Origin: Vibrio sinus
Lineage (GTDB): Bacteria; Pseudomonadota; Gammaproteobacteria; Enterobacterales; Vibrionaceae
Assembly (NCBI RefSeq): GCF_023634645.1
Contig: NZ_JAMKMR010000009.1
Span: 62,001-126,000, forward strand
DNA length: 64,000 nt
Reading direction: 5' to 3'
The translations under genes were made by a program, and so were the position numbers. This document shows, one piece after another, positions 43,387-51,207 of this stretch (positions within the stretch are counted from its first letter, which is position 1; each line of letters begins with the position of its first letter). The notes beneath the pieces were generated by a model, which was given only the letters and a program-made list of their open reading frames with translations, did no database searches and was not told the DNA's origin.

Positions 43387-44772
43387 TTAGCTCTTGTTAA
43401 GCTGTACTTGTGGCTGGGCTTTAGTGCGGAAAAGTCTATGTCCTAGCATGATGGCAACAAACGCGATCAATGCACCATAGTTGGTCGCCACATTGAAAAC
43501 CGTAAGCTTCATCTCAAAGGCTTGCCCGGCAATAATCACGGCAATGAAAATCATTGAGATGACTGGCGCATAAGGGAACATCTTGGCCGTATATTTCAAC
43601 TTAGACGTGTCACCCTTTAGAACCTTTTTGCGGAAGCAATAGTGACTTAACGCAATACCAAACCACGCAATAAAACCGCATAACGCTGAAATATTCACCA
43701 GAATCGTGAATAGCTGACCATTACCTGTAAAAGACGATAAAAACACTGCTGAACCGACAACGGCTGTCGCTAACAACGCATATATTGGAAGGCCAAAAGA
43801 AGTAGTTTTACTGAAAATCTTTGGTGCTTGTCCATTCTCACCCATGTACCATAAAGTACGTGTGGATGAGTACATACTCGCATTCGCCGCAGAAATTACC
43901 GCAATTAGCACAATGAAGTTGAGCATATTTGTCGCTATGCCCATGTCAAAGTAATGTTTAAACACGAGTGTAAATGGGCTCGATTCTACGCTGTCGCCAT
44001 GAGCCAAACTTGGGTCATTAAAAGGTACTAGTAGACTGATCAACAAAGTAGAAAGGATATAAAATAGCAGCAAGCGCCAAAACACGCTTTTTACTGCTTT
44101 AGGTATGTTTTTCTCTGGATCTTTCGTCTCACCAGCACTGATCCCAATCAGCTCACAACCCTGAAAAGAAAAACCAGCCACTAGAAAGACACTAATAAAA
44201 CCTGCCCAACCATGATGGAATGGACCGTCAGCAATGGTAAAGTTAGTGGCGCCAAAATGAGGCTGAGTAAATACCAAACATGTCCCTAACACGATGAATA
44301 TGATGATAACAGCGACTTTTAGAAAAGACATGATGTACTCAGTCTCACCGAAAACTTTAACTGAAAAGAGGTTAACACCAAGAATTAAAACAAAGAATAG
44401 TCCGGACACCAGCAAAGGAGAAACATCGGGAAACCAGAACTTCACAATGATGGTTGCTGCTGATATTTCTGCTGCGATGGTGATTGCCCAATTGAACCAA
44501 TAGTTATACCCCATCGCAAAGCCAAACGACGAGTTGACGTACTCAGTAGAATACTCGCAAAATGAACCCGTCGTCGGTTTGTGAGTTGCCATCTCCCCAA
44601 GACTAGTAATTAAAAAGTACACCATGATAGCGATGAGTGTGTACGCAGCGATTGCACCACCGGGGCCAGCGACTGAGATAGCATAACCGCTCGCGAGAAA
44701 AATTCCCGTCCCGATTGAGCCACCAAGCGCAATCATATTCAGATGCCTTGCTTTTAAATTTCTTAATAACAT
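43387..44772 (-). CDS. Amino acid permease, APC superfamily (LysP-like)
   Basis: The 461-residue permease has about 12 membrane helices and the amino acid transporter family opening LKARHLNMIALGGSIGTGIF. VYFLITSLGEMATHKPTTGS and GFAMGYNYWFNWAITIAAEI follow, close to E. coli LysP. GVNLFSVKVFGETEY and AGFSFQGCELIGISAGETKD are further family signatures. It imports an amino acid, possibly lysine, by proton symport. The long upstream region (to 45580) is shared with the divergent MFS gene. Confidence 0.9.
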   Translation of the reverse strand: MLLRNLKARHLNMIALGGSIGTGIFLASGYAISVAGPGGAIAAYTLIAIMVYFLITSLGEMATHKPTTGSFCEYSTEYVNSSFGFAMGYNYWFNWAITIAAEISAATIIVKFWFPDVSPLLVSGLFFVLILGVNLFSVKVFGETEYIMSFLKVAVIIIFIVLGTCLVFTQPHFGATNFTIADGPFHHGWAGFISVFLVAGFSFQGCELIGISAGETKDPEKNIPKAVKSVFWRLLLFYILSTLLISLLVPFNDPSLAHGDSVESSPFTLVFKHYFDMGIATNMLNFIVLIAVISAANASMYSSTRTLWYMGENGQAPKIFSKTTSFGLPIYALLATAVVGSAVFLSSFTGNGQLFTILVNISALCGFIAWFGIALSHYCFRKKVLKGDTSKLKYTAKMFPYAPVISMIFIAVIIAGQAFEMKLTVFNVATNYGALIAFVAIMLGHRLFRTKAQPQVQLNKS

Positions 44773-45223
44773 GTTGTGTTCCGTTGTTTATTAAAATAGG
44801 CTGGCTAATAGGTTGTTAATTAACCAGTTCCACTACGATCCGTCGATCTAGGGATTATTGATATCGTTTTACTTTTTTGGATCACTACAGACAAAACGTC
44901 GCAACTAATACTCGCTATACAATGTATTAGTCAAATGAACCGCATCTTTTATCACTTCGAAGGATTAAGATCCAGAAAATGCTAATAAAAAATTGACAAA
45001 ATTTCTCTAAGACTAAAGTCTTGGATCATTTACCGTGCTGTTTATTCTCAGGACAGAAACACTTTCCCTATAAAAAGCAATGAGATATATCTCACTTCCA
45101 GCCCTAAAACTTATAGAATATACAAATAAAACCTACGGGTTGTAAGGTCTCAGCTCATTAAAACTAGTTGAATATTAATCTTTCAATTAATTTTGAACTT
45201 ATTCCTATAAGCTTTCATATTGC
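44773..45223. other. AT-rich regulatory gap upstream of the amino acid permease
   Basis: This 451-bp portion of an 808-bp gap between divergent genes must carry the permease promoter on the minus strand. I see short imperfect hairpins (for example AAGACTAAAGTCTT around 45009-45022) but no tRNA, riboswitch or clear operator. Confidence 0.4.
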
Positions 45224-45390
45224 TATAATAAATAAATTTAAATGTAATACTTGTAACTTAGGAAAATTTCGGTAGAATGGCTCGCGATGAAATCTATCCT
45301 CTCTTCATCATCAAAAAGACTTACGACAAGTCAAACATAGCTTTATTAGTCAGGTAAAACTGTGGGAATACTTATTAAATAAGTATTTTT
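45224..45390 (+). promoter_or_regulatory. Candidate promoter, leader peptide and attenuator upstream of the MFS gene
   Basis: An extended -10 (TGCTATAAT, TATAAT at 45224-45229) is followed by a 26-codon reading frame (45277-45357, beginning MARDEIYPLF). An inverted repeat AATACTTA / TAAGTATT at 45367-45374 and 45380-45387 then runs into TTT (45388-45390). Promoter, short peptide and terminator-like hairpin before a drug-efflux gene is the usual order for translation-coupled attenuation. The hairpin is AT-rich and no -35 is obvious, so a small RNA or chance remain possible. Confidence 0.3.
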
Positions 45391-45580
45391 GGAGCTGGAC
45401 TCGATAATCTGACCTTACAACCAACCTACTATCTATAGGCTTTTACAAGCTTTAATCACTATTTGCCGCTTTTAGATTCTAGACAGTTGTACTTCATTAC
45501 TTATCTTTTGTTCGTATACAAACCACATGTCGTTTTGCATCTTTTGGTTTGTAAACAGACATATTTTATGGGGATCCATC

Positions 45581-46795
45581 ATGTCACAACATCAATACAG
45601 CGAACGGTCTATTCGCTTTTTGATCTTATTGATTTTTCTAGCTGCTGCTATGGAAACGGATATCTATTTGCCTGCATTTCCAGATATGATGCATGCTTAT
45701 GCAACCAATGAGCTTATGATTCAGCGAGTGCTCAGCTTCAATTTCCTTGGTGTTTGCTTAGCCGCTTTAATACATGGTCCTGCCTCTGATTCCTTTGGCC
45801 GAAAACGTGTTCTAAATATTGGTTACGCTTTATTTATCATTGCAAGCTTTGGCTGTGTTTTTTCACAAACGATAGAGACACTTATCTTTTGGCGTTTTAT
45901 TCAAGGCTTTGGTAGTGCAGCATGTATGATTATTGGTTCTGCGGTTGTTTTTGATTTATACAAAGCAGAGAAAGCGGCGAAATTAGTAGGCGATCTAAAT
46001 AGCTTAGTCGTGAGCTTAATTGCGTTTGCTCCTATGATAGGTGGCTGGATAAACTATCAATTTGGCTATCATTATAATTTTCTGTTTATTGCAGGCTTAG
46101 CCTTAATAACCGGTGGAATCTGTTTTACAAAACTGCCCGAATCTTTGCCTGTAGAAAAACGAAAAGTATTTTCGGTCAACGAAATAGGCAAAAACTACTT
46201 ACTCGTACTTAAAAATGGAGAGTTTTGGGCCAATACCATCGTGACTTCGATGATTTTCGCAGGCTACATGGTGTTTGTATCCAATATGTCGGTCATTTTT
46301 GTTAACAAGCTTGGGGTGAGCAAGGAAACGTTCCCATTCTATCAATTCAGTCTGCTTGTCGCGTTTGTTATTGCCAGTGTGAATAGTGGTCGATTGATCA
46401 CTTGGTTTGGGCTCAACAAAATGAAGAACATCGGCTACGTCATTTTGATCGTTTCTTCATTAATCATGTGGACAATGCCAACAGCTTGGCAGCAAAACCC
46501 ATTGCTCGTGACCTTAGCTATGGTGATCTACTCATTTGGCGCGGGAATCTGTATTGGTATTTTCTTTACTCGCTCAATGGAAGCATGCCCTGGGCAAACT
46601 GGTGTTAGCGCATCTTTAGTCACCGCCATTCGATTGGCGCTAGTGGCCATTATTATTGATATCAGCAGTGATATGTACGACGGCACGATGACAACGGTTG
46701 TCCGCGTTGTCGCCTACTGCACGATTGCTAGCGTGATTGCCTACTCTCTAAATGGCATCGCTCAAGCGAAGAAGAAAACTCAAGTCTTAACTTAA
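45581..46795 (+). CDS. MFS drug efflux transporter, Bcr/CflA type
   Basis: The 404-residue 12-helix transporter begins MSQHQYSERSIRFLILLIFL. It has the DHA1 family features METDIYLPAFPDMMHAYATN in helix 1 and the loop motif GPASDSFGRKRVLNIGYALF (motif A) between helices 2 and 3. FWRFIQGFGSAACMIIGSAV is the family helix 4/5 pattern. Bcr/CflA relatives expel bicyclomycin, chloramphenicol or sulfonamides by proton antiport. GGGGA six bases before ATG 45581 supports this start; an in-frame ATG at 45527 is less likely. It is monocistronic, with a strong terminator. Confidence 0.9.
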   Translation: MSQHQYSERSIRFLILLIFLAAAMETDIYLPAFPDMMHAYATNELMIQRVLSFNFLGVCLAALIHGPASDSFGRKRVLNIGYALFIIASFGCVFSQTIETLIFWRFIQGFGSAACMIIGSAVVFDLYKAEKAAKLVGDLNSLVVSLIAFAPMIGGWINYQFGYHYNFLFIAGLALITGGICFTKLPESLPVEKRKVFSVNEIGKNYLLVLKNGEFWANTIVTSMIFAGYMVFVSNMSVIFVNKLGVSKETFPFYQFSLLVAFVIASVNSGRLITWFGLNKMKNIGYVILIVSSLIMWTMPTAWQQNPLLVTLAMVIYSFGAGICIGIFFTRSMEACPGQTGVSASLVTAIRLALVAIIIDISSDMYDGTMTTVVRVVAYCTIASVIAYSLNGIAQAKKKTQVLT

Positions 46796-46814
46796 CAGTG
46801 AATTCAACGCATCC

Positions 46815-46856
46815 TAGCCCCGATTATATTCTCAATATAGTCGGGGCTATTTGTTT
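46815..46856. terminator. Bidirectional terminator between the MFS and TetR genes
   Basis: A 16-bp inverted repeat with one G:T pair (46815-46830 with 46834-46849; GC-rich base TAGCCCCGA / TCGGGGCTA) is followed by TTTGTTTAG on the plus strand. It is located between convergent genes. Confidence 0.85.
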
Positions 46857-47433
46857 AGTTTTTTATTGAGCACATGATCATCTGAGTCAGGTTTTTAAGT
46901 GTTCCAGGGGCAGGTTTAGTGTGCGACAAAGTACGTAACCCATAGATACTCATTACCAAATACTGGGCAAGTTCAGCACAGTTTTTCGTTGACGAGATTT
47001 CTTGATTCTTTTGAGCGACCGTTAATTTTGCCTCAAAGGCATCTTGCCACTCTTTTAACATACTACTGATTACCGCTTCGACTTCTTCATCTTGTTGCGA
47101 TAGCTCACTCAGAGCTTTTTGTAATAAGCAATCTTTGATATTTTCACTTTCGCACTCTTCAACAACATGATCAAGACAAGCTTCAATACCACTCAACACA
47201 GACGTTGACTCTAAAAATAGTTCATGAAATTGCTCGCTTCTCTCACTTCTGTACTGCTCCAAAGCAGCCAGCAGAAGACCTCTTTTATTGTCGAACGCAC
47301 AATAAATTGAGCCTGGATGCAACCCAGTTGCTTTCTTTAAATCCTGCATACTCGTTTGGCTGTATCCTTTAGCAATAAATGCTTCCATTGCAGATCGCAG
47401 TACGTGTTCGCGATCAAATTCAGCATTTCGCAT
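46855..47433 (-). CDS. TetR-family repressor, NemR-like
   Basis: The 192-residue regulator has an N-terminal helix-turn-helix (RSAMEAFIAKGYSQTSMQDL, KKATGLHPGSIYCAFDNKRG) and a helical ligand-binding domain. Cys102 lies in DCLLQKALSELS, aligning with the HOCl/electrophile-sensing Cys106 segment of E. coli NemR (GCLLGNLAAELS, from memory). AAGGAG nine bases before ATG 47433 gives the start; an in-frame start at 47517 would place the first operator inside the gene. It is divergent from an NemA-like ene-reductase, with three operator-like palindromes between, so repression of both is expected and release by reactive electrophiles is plausible. Confidence 0.88.
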   Translation of the reverse strand: MRNAEFDREHVLRSAMEAFIAKGYSQTSMQDLKKATGLHPGSIYCAFDNKRGLLLAALEQYRSERSEQFHELFLESTSVLSGIEACLDHVVEECESENIKDCLLQKALSELSQQDEEVEAVISSMLKEWQDAFEAKLTVAQKNQEISSTKNCAELAQYLVMSIYGLRTLSHTKPAPGTLKNLTQMIMCSIKN

Positions 47434-47476
47434 AGCGTGTAACTCCTTAGCATCTCTATGGCGAGTGTAATTAATT

Positions 47477-47547
47477 TTGAACAAACATTCAAAATTAATA
47501 CTTGAATGATCGTTCAAATTGATTTATTTTCTTGAACGGTCATTCAA
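47477..47547. promoter_or_regulatory. Three TetR-type operator copies between regulator and ene-reductase
   Basis: Palindromes with TTGAA...TTCAA arms are at 47477-47492 (TTGAACAAACATTCAA), 47502-47517 (TTGAATGATCGTTCAA) and 47532-47547 (TTGAACGGTCATTCAA). The second and third are near-perfect inverted versions of each other; the first is degenerate in the centre. Starts are 25 and 30 bp apart, covering both divergent promoters, as expected for the adjacent TetR regulator. Confidence 0.85.
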
Positions 47548-47566
47548 ATAACATTCGGAGAACGTC

Positions 47567-48604
47567 ATGGATAACCTGTTTGAACCCGTCACTCTCAACG
47601 ACACTATCACGCTAAAAAATAGAATTGTCATGGCACCACTGACACGGTGTATGGCCGATGAAAACTTAGTTCCAACCCAACAAATGGCAGATTATTACGC
47701 ACGCAGAGCTGAGACAGGCCTTATCATTTCTGAGGCCGTTATTATCCGCCCTGACGGCCAAGGTTATCCGAACACTCCAGGCCTGTTTACTGCCAAACAA
47801 GTCGAGGGTTGGAAAGCCGTAACCCAAGCGGTTCATCGTAATGGCGGTAAAATTTTTGCCCAGCTATGGCACACTGGTCGCGTTGCGCACCCTCATTTTT
47901 TTGGCGGTGAAACCGTTGCCCCTTCTGCTATCGCCTTTGAAGGTTCTGTGCCAAGGATGCGCGAGCTCACCTACGTTGTACCCAAAGCACTTAATAAACA
48001 AGAAATTGAACAACTTGTCCTTGATTATGCTCAAGCGGCGTCTAATGCAATAGAAGCGGGCTTTGATGGGGTTGAAATTCATGGTGCAAACGGTTATTTG
48101 ATTGACCAATTTCTTCACTATAACAGTAATATACGTACGGATGAATATGGATCGACTCCTGAAAATATGACTCGCTTTCCACTTCAAGTTATTGATGCAA
48201 TTATAGAAAAAATAGGTGGACATCGAACTGCACTACGCCTTTCTCCGGGGGCTTATGTTCACATCGACACTGATCCAAGAGATAGGGCCGTATTTGATCT
48301 TTTCTTGTCAGAGCTTGATAAACGAGATATCGCGTATATTCACGGTGGGATTTTTGATGACAGCATGGAGTTCGATTACTTAGGTGGCACGATTTCCAAC
48401 TATTTGCGTTCACACTCAAGTAAAATTTTAATTGGTGTGGGTAGCTACGACGCTGAATCGGGCAGTAAAGCAATAGAAAAAAATCAATTTGATTTGCTTG
48501 CCATAGGTCGTCCACTGATTGCAAACCCAGACTATGTAGAAAAAGTAAAACTAGGCAAGCAAATGGTGGAATACTCTGAAGAGATGCTGGCCGAGCTAGT
48601 GTAG
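47567..48604 (+). CDS. Old yellow enzyme family ene-reductase, NemA-like
   Basis: The 345-residue FMN TIM-barrel enzyme has the OYE pattern: MDNLFEPVTLNDTITLKNRI, VMAPLTRCMADENLVPTQQM, QLWHTGRVAHPHF and EIHGANGYLIDQFLHYNSN, with the substrate-binding His/Asn pair in HGAN. The phosphate-binding GVGSYDAESG and AIGRPLIANPDYV follow. It reduces C=C bonds of electrophiles such as N-ethylmaleimide or methylglyoxal-related enals using NAD(P)H. Odd points are RTDEYGSTPEN where most relatives have YGGS, and a length slightly below the usual 360. The TetR-regulated context supports a detoxification role. Confidence 0.92.
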   Translation: MDNLFEPVTLNDTITLKNRIVMAPLTRCMADENLVPTQQMADYYARRAETGLIISEAVIIRPDGQGYPNTPGLFTAKQVEGWKAVTQAVHRNGGKIFAQLWHTGRVAHPHFFGGETVAPSAIAFEGSVPRMRELTYVVPKALNKQEIEQLVLDYAQAASNAIEAGFDGVEIHGANGYLIDQFLHYNSNIRTDEYGSTPENMTRFPLQVIDAIIEKIGGHRTALRLSPGAYVHIDTDPRDRAVFDLFLSELDKRDIAYIHGGIFDDSMEFDYLGGTISNYLRSHSSKILIGVGSYDAESGSKAIEKNQFDLLAIGRPLIANPDYVEKVKLGKQMVEYSEEMLAELV

Positions 48605-48611
48605 TAGAGCT

Positions 48612-48642
48612 GAAACAGCCGCAGTTCGCTGCGGCTGATTTC
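48612..48642. terminator. Bidirectional terminator with UUCG-type loop
   Basis: The stem CAGCCGCAG / CTGCGGCTG (48616-48624 with 48629-48637) has loop TTCG and flanking GAAA...TTTC that can pair further. It lies between the convergent ene-reductase and HAD genes, 6-11 bp from each stop. Confidence 0.75.
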
Positions 48643-48647
48643 ATCAC

Positions 48648-49286
48648 TTAGGTATATTTAAAGTCTCTAAAATTGGTTATCGTTTGGATAACGCCAGTGA
48701 AATCGTGATTTTTGTTAAACGAGTGCGTAACAGCAATCACGTCATTGCCACTTGCTATTCCAGCCTGTACTCCGGCACAGGAATCTTCAAAAATTAGTGA
48801 CTGCCCTGGTGTCGTACCAAGCTTTTTAATGACAAGGTGATAAGCTTCAGGTGCAGGTTTATGCTCTATGACGTCTTCCTTAGAAACGATAGTATCAAAC
48901 AACTTTTCAATACCAAGTTGACTGGTAATGGAATCTATCATCCACCTTGCAGCAGAGCTCACCAGCGCACATGGATTGCCATTGGATTGTAATTCACGAA
49001 GTAATTCGATTGCACCCGAGTTTAGGGTGAGCTCAGATGACAACAATTGCTGATAGTGCTTACGAAACTCTTGATTAAATTCATCAATATTTGGAGAAAT
49101 GTTCGCATTTTTAAAGAAATGGGAGGTTACCTGCATCCAATCCAGCCCCATCACATCTTTATAAATTTTATAATCTATCCGCGCGCCAAACGTCTCACAT
49201 GCAAGCGCCAAGGCTTTTCCTTTAAGCGGCTCTGAATTAACCAAAGTACCGTCCATATCAAACAAATAGGCGTCGTATGATTTCAC
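48648..49286 (-). CDS. HAD-superfamily sugar-phosphatase (beta-phosphoglucomutase-like)
   Basis: The 212-residue hydrolase has motif I YLFDMDGTLVNSEPLKGKAL, motif II ALVSSAARWMIDSI, motif III with Lys in EHKPAPEAYHLVIKKLG and motif IV LIFEDSCAGVQAGIASG. DGTLVNSEP and the four-helix cap place it among YniC/YfbT/beta-phosphoglucomutase-like hexose or hexitol phosphatases. It probably dephosphorylates a small sugar phosphate. It is 15 bp downstream of the GNAT gene and probably co-transcribed. Confidence 0.88.
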   Translation of the reverse strand: MKSYDAYLFDMDGTLVNSEPLKGKALALACETFGARIDYKIYKDVMGLDWMQVTSHFFKNANISPNIDEFNQEFRKHYQQLLSSELTLNSGAIELLRELQSNGNPCALVSSAARWMIDSITSQLGIEKLFDTIVSKEDVIEHKPAPEAYHLVIKKLGTTPGQSLIFEDSCAGVQAGIASGNDVIAVTHSFNKNHDFTGVIQTITNFRDFKYT

Positions 49287-49301
49287 AAATTTCTCCAGAA
49301 A

Positions 49302-49838
49302 CTACATATCTATCCAGTAGCGAGCGACCTGCACATCACCATCAAGCGATTTTACAATGTTTTCTAGCCGACCGCCGTTGGCTTCTATTACTTTTCTTGA
49401 CCCGACGTTATCATCATCTGCCGTCACCATAATACTGTCGATACCTAAAGATTGTGCCTTATACAACCCAAGCCTAAGCATTTGGCTACCAAAGCCTTTT
49501 CGTCTAGAACTCGGCTTAATGTCGTAGCCAATGTGGCCACCTTCATTTTGTAACCATTTAGAATTCAAATTATGACGTACCCTAAGTGCACCATGAATTT
49601 CTTTCCTGCCGTCAATTAACCAAAAGTGGCTACATGGCACATAACCAGGGAGCAAGTTCTTTCCCTTTGATTCATTGATAAGTTGCCCCACATACCCGGT
49701 GAAGTCTTCATTACCAGCAGAATAGAAATCAGCATTTGAAGGATCATTATGGACAAAATCAAAATAGAACTGCTGAAAAGCCGAATGAAAGTCAGTAGAT
49801 GGGGAAATAAGCGATAACTTGCTGATATCAATATGCAT
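49302..49838 (-). CDS. GNAT-family N-acetyltransferase
   Basis: The 178-residue acetyltransferase has motif A GGHIGYDIKPSSRRKGFGSQ with the acetyl-CoA pyrophosphate loop RRKGFGS. IMVTADDDNVGSRKVIEANG (motif B) follows. It resembles predicted acetyltransferases of the COG3981 type. ATG 49838 lies within the last codons of the upstream outer-membrane protein gene (stop at 49828), so the genes overlap by 11 bases. AGGAGG is 14 bases upstream, a long spacing. In-frame starts at 49862 and 49886 lie deeper in the barrel gene. The substrate is unknown. Confidence 0.85.
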   Translation of the reverse strand: MHIDISKLSLISPSTDFHSAFQQFYFDFVHNDPSNADFYSAGNEDFTGYVGQLINESKGKNLLPGYVPCSHFWLIDGRKEIHGALRVRHNLNSKWLQNEGGHIGYDIKPSSRRKGFGSQMLRLGLYKAQSLGIDSIMVTADDDNVGSRKVIEANGGRLENIVKSLDGDVQVARYWIDM

Positions 49839-50469
49839 ATCGGACGGAAATCCCTCCTTCATTGGTTCGGCTGGTTTGTGCATCACGATAAGTGTAAAAG
49901 CCCCCTATTGCTACATGTTCGTCGATATAGTAATCGCCGCGCAGTATAAAGATATCTTCATCAATGGGGCTGCTTCTGCTTAACTCACCGCCAAGGGTCA
50001 CTTCTAAGTTTTCCATTGCTTTATAGGTAAACATCAGATCCACCCCATAGATGGAGTTGGTATCACTAGAAAGTGTGGCATTGGTTCGGTCATCCGTTAC
50101 CGAAGACCAGAGTATTCCGTAGCGGACTCTGGACGAAACATCCAGTTTATCTGTGATGCTGTATTTATAACCAACCCCCGGGCGCAACGAATAATATTCA
50201 TTGGTCAAGTTTTCCGGATGGACAAACCGAGCGGCATAGTCCGTGACCAGCAGCCAACTGTTCTTATACAACATACTGCCACCCACTCCGACTGCGGTAA
50301 CATTGCTATTTCCGCCAATGTCTTCATTCAGGGAGCCAGAGCTTGCATCGGCATACAAATAGTTATAGTTAATCGATGAAGTTGATGCGTTCTCTTCAGC
50401 GTAAACGGATGAAGAAAAAGACATCCACATAGCGACTACCGCGCTTCCAATTTTGAGCAGCTTCTCCAT
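49828..50469 (-). CDS. Outer-membrane beta-barrel protein
   Basis: The 213-residue protein has a signal peptide (LKIGSAVVAMWMSFSSSVYA, cleaved near 24). Alternating hydrophobic strands typical of a small porin-like barrel of about 8-10 strands follow (SWLLVTDYAARFVHP, YYSLRPGVGYKYSI, LDVSSRVRYGILW, LEVTLGGELSR). The C-terminus ISVRYAY, with an aromatic last residue, is the BAM-complex recognition signal. It begins a three-gene unit with the GNAT and HAD genes. The ligand is unknown. Confidence 0.82.
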   Translation of the reverse strand: MEKLLKIGSAVVAMWMSFSSSVYAEENASTSSINYNYLYADASSGSLNEDIGGNSNVTAVGVGGSMLYKNSWLLVTDYAARFVHPENLTNEYYSLRPGVGYKYSITDKLDVSSRVRYGILWSSVTDDRTNATLSSDTNSIYGVDLMFTYKAMENLEVTLGGELSRSSPIDEDIFILRGDYYIDEHVAIGGFYTYRDAQTSRTNEGGISVRYAY

Positions 50470-50597
50470 TGCATACCTCTAACATTAAATAAAGGGTCCC
50501 TTTATTTGTAGAGTATCAAATGCAATGGAAAACACTACAACATTCGCTGGATATGTTGACCAAAGTACTATGAAAATTAAGTAATTATACCCACGTC

Positions 50598-50990
50598 CTA
50601 GTGAACGTTGATCAAAAACTCGTCTTGTATATCATTTTCAAGCACACAGATCTCAGCACCACTGGACTGCGTTATAGATTGAATTTGAGCGGAGTTGAGT
50701 GGATACGGCATGATGAGCTTAAAAACAGCGATGTTTTCCGATTTTGCTATCGAGCAAAGTGCAATCAAGTTCGACTCATCACTATACCCAGTAGACAACG
50801 CATTTAACGCAGCTTTCCAGAGCCTTTCTTGAGGTGAAATATCCACCACGTCCTTGTTTCCCATGCCCACATTGCGAAAGTTGGAAACACTCACATTGAC
50901 TGCTTCTAAAAAAGTCCATTCTTTGTCACACGAGGCCCCAAGGAATGAAGCATAGTCAAACTCCACACAATTGAGTTCATTTTGAGCCAT
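50598..50990 (-). CDS. Hypothetical protein
   Basis: The 130-residue soluble protein begins MAQNELNCVEFDYASFLGA. It contains NKDVVDISPQERLWKAALNA and a predicted alpha/beta C-terminal half (LIALCSIAKSENIAVFKLIM). It has four cysteines, no signal peptide and no membrane helix. I do not recognise the family. It is flanked by gaps on both sides and transcribed alone. The reading frame has normal codon use for the window. Confidence 0.55.
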   Translation of the reverse strand: MAQNELNCVEFDYASFLGASCDKEWTFLEAVNVSVSNFRNVGMGNKDVVDISPQERLWKAALNALSTGYSDESNLIALCSIAKSENIAVFKLIMPYPLNSAQIQSITQSSGAEICVLENDIQDEFLINVH

Positions 50991-51145
50991 TTAGCCTCCC
51001 GACAAATAGAAAATATCAAAAGTCACTATTGTCTAACAGAAGGCATATATCAATAGGTTATAAAAAAAGGTTATTTTATAATGGTTAATGCGTGTCGTCT
51101 CGGTATATAAAAGCCCATGTTTTAACAAGATGTAAACATTCCCCT

Positions 51146-51168
51146 TTACCTTTTCATTGAAAAGGTAA
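51146..51168 (-). terminator. Hairpin after the helicase gene
   Basis: A perfect 10-bp stem TTACCTTTTC / GAAAAGGTAA with loop ATT lies 40 bp past the helicase stop on the minus strand. The tract that follows is AAGGGG on that strand, so it is not a classical intrinsic terminator and may only stabilise the 3' end. Confidence 0.35.
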
Positions 51169-51207
51169 CAAATTGACAATTAGACTCAATCTTGGCATCG
51201 ACGTGGA

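Noticed and set aside
45463..45711. 82-codon frame overlapping the MFS start
   Set aside because: It overlaps the well-supported efflux gene in another frame; no ribosome site or family resemblance.
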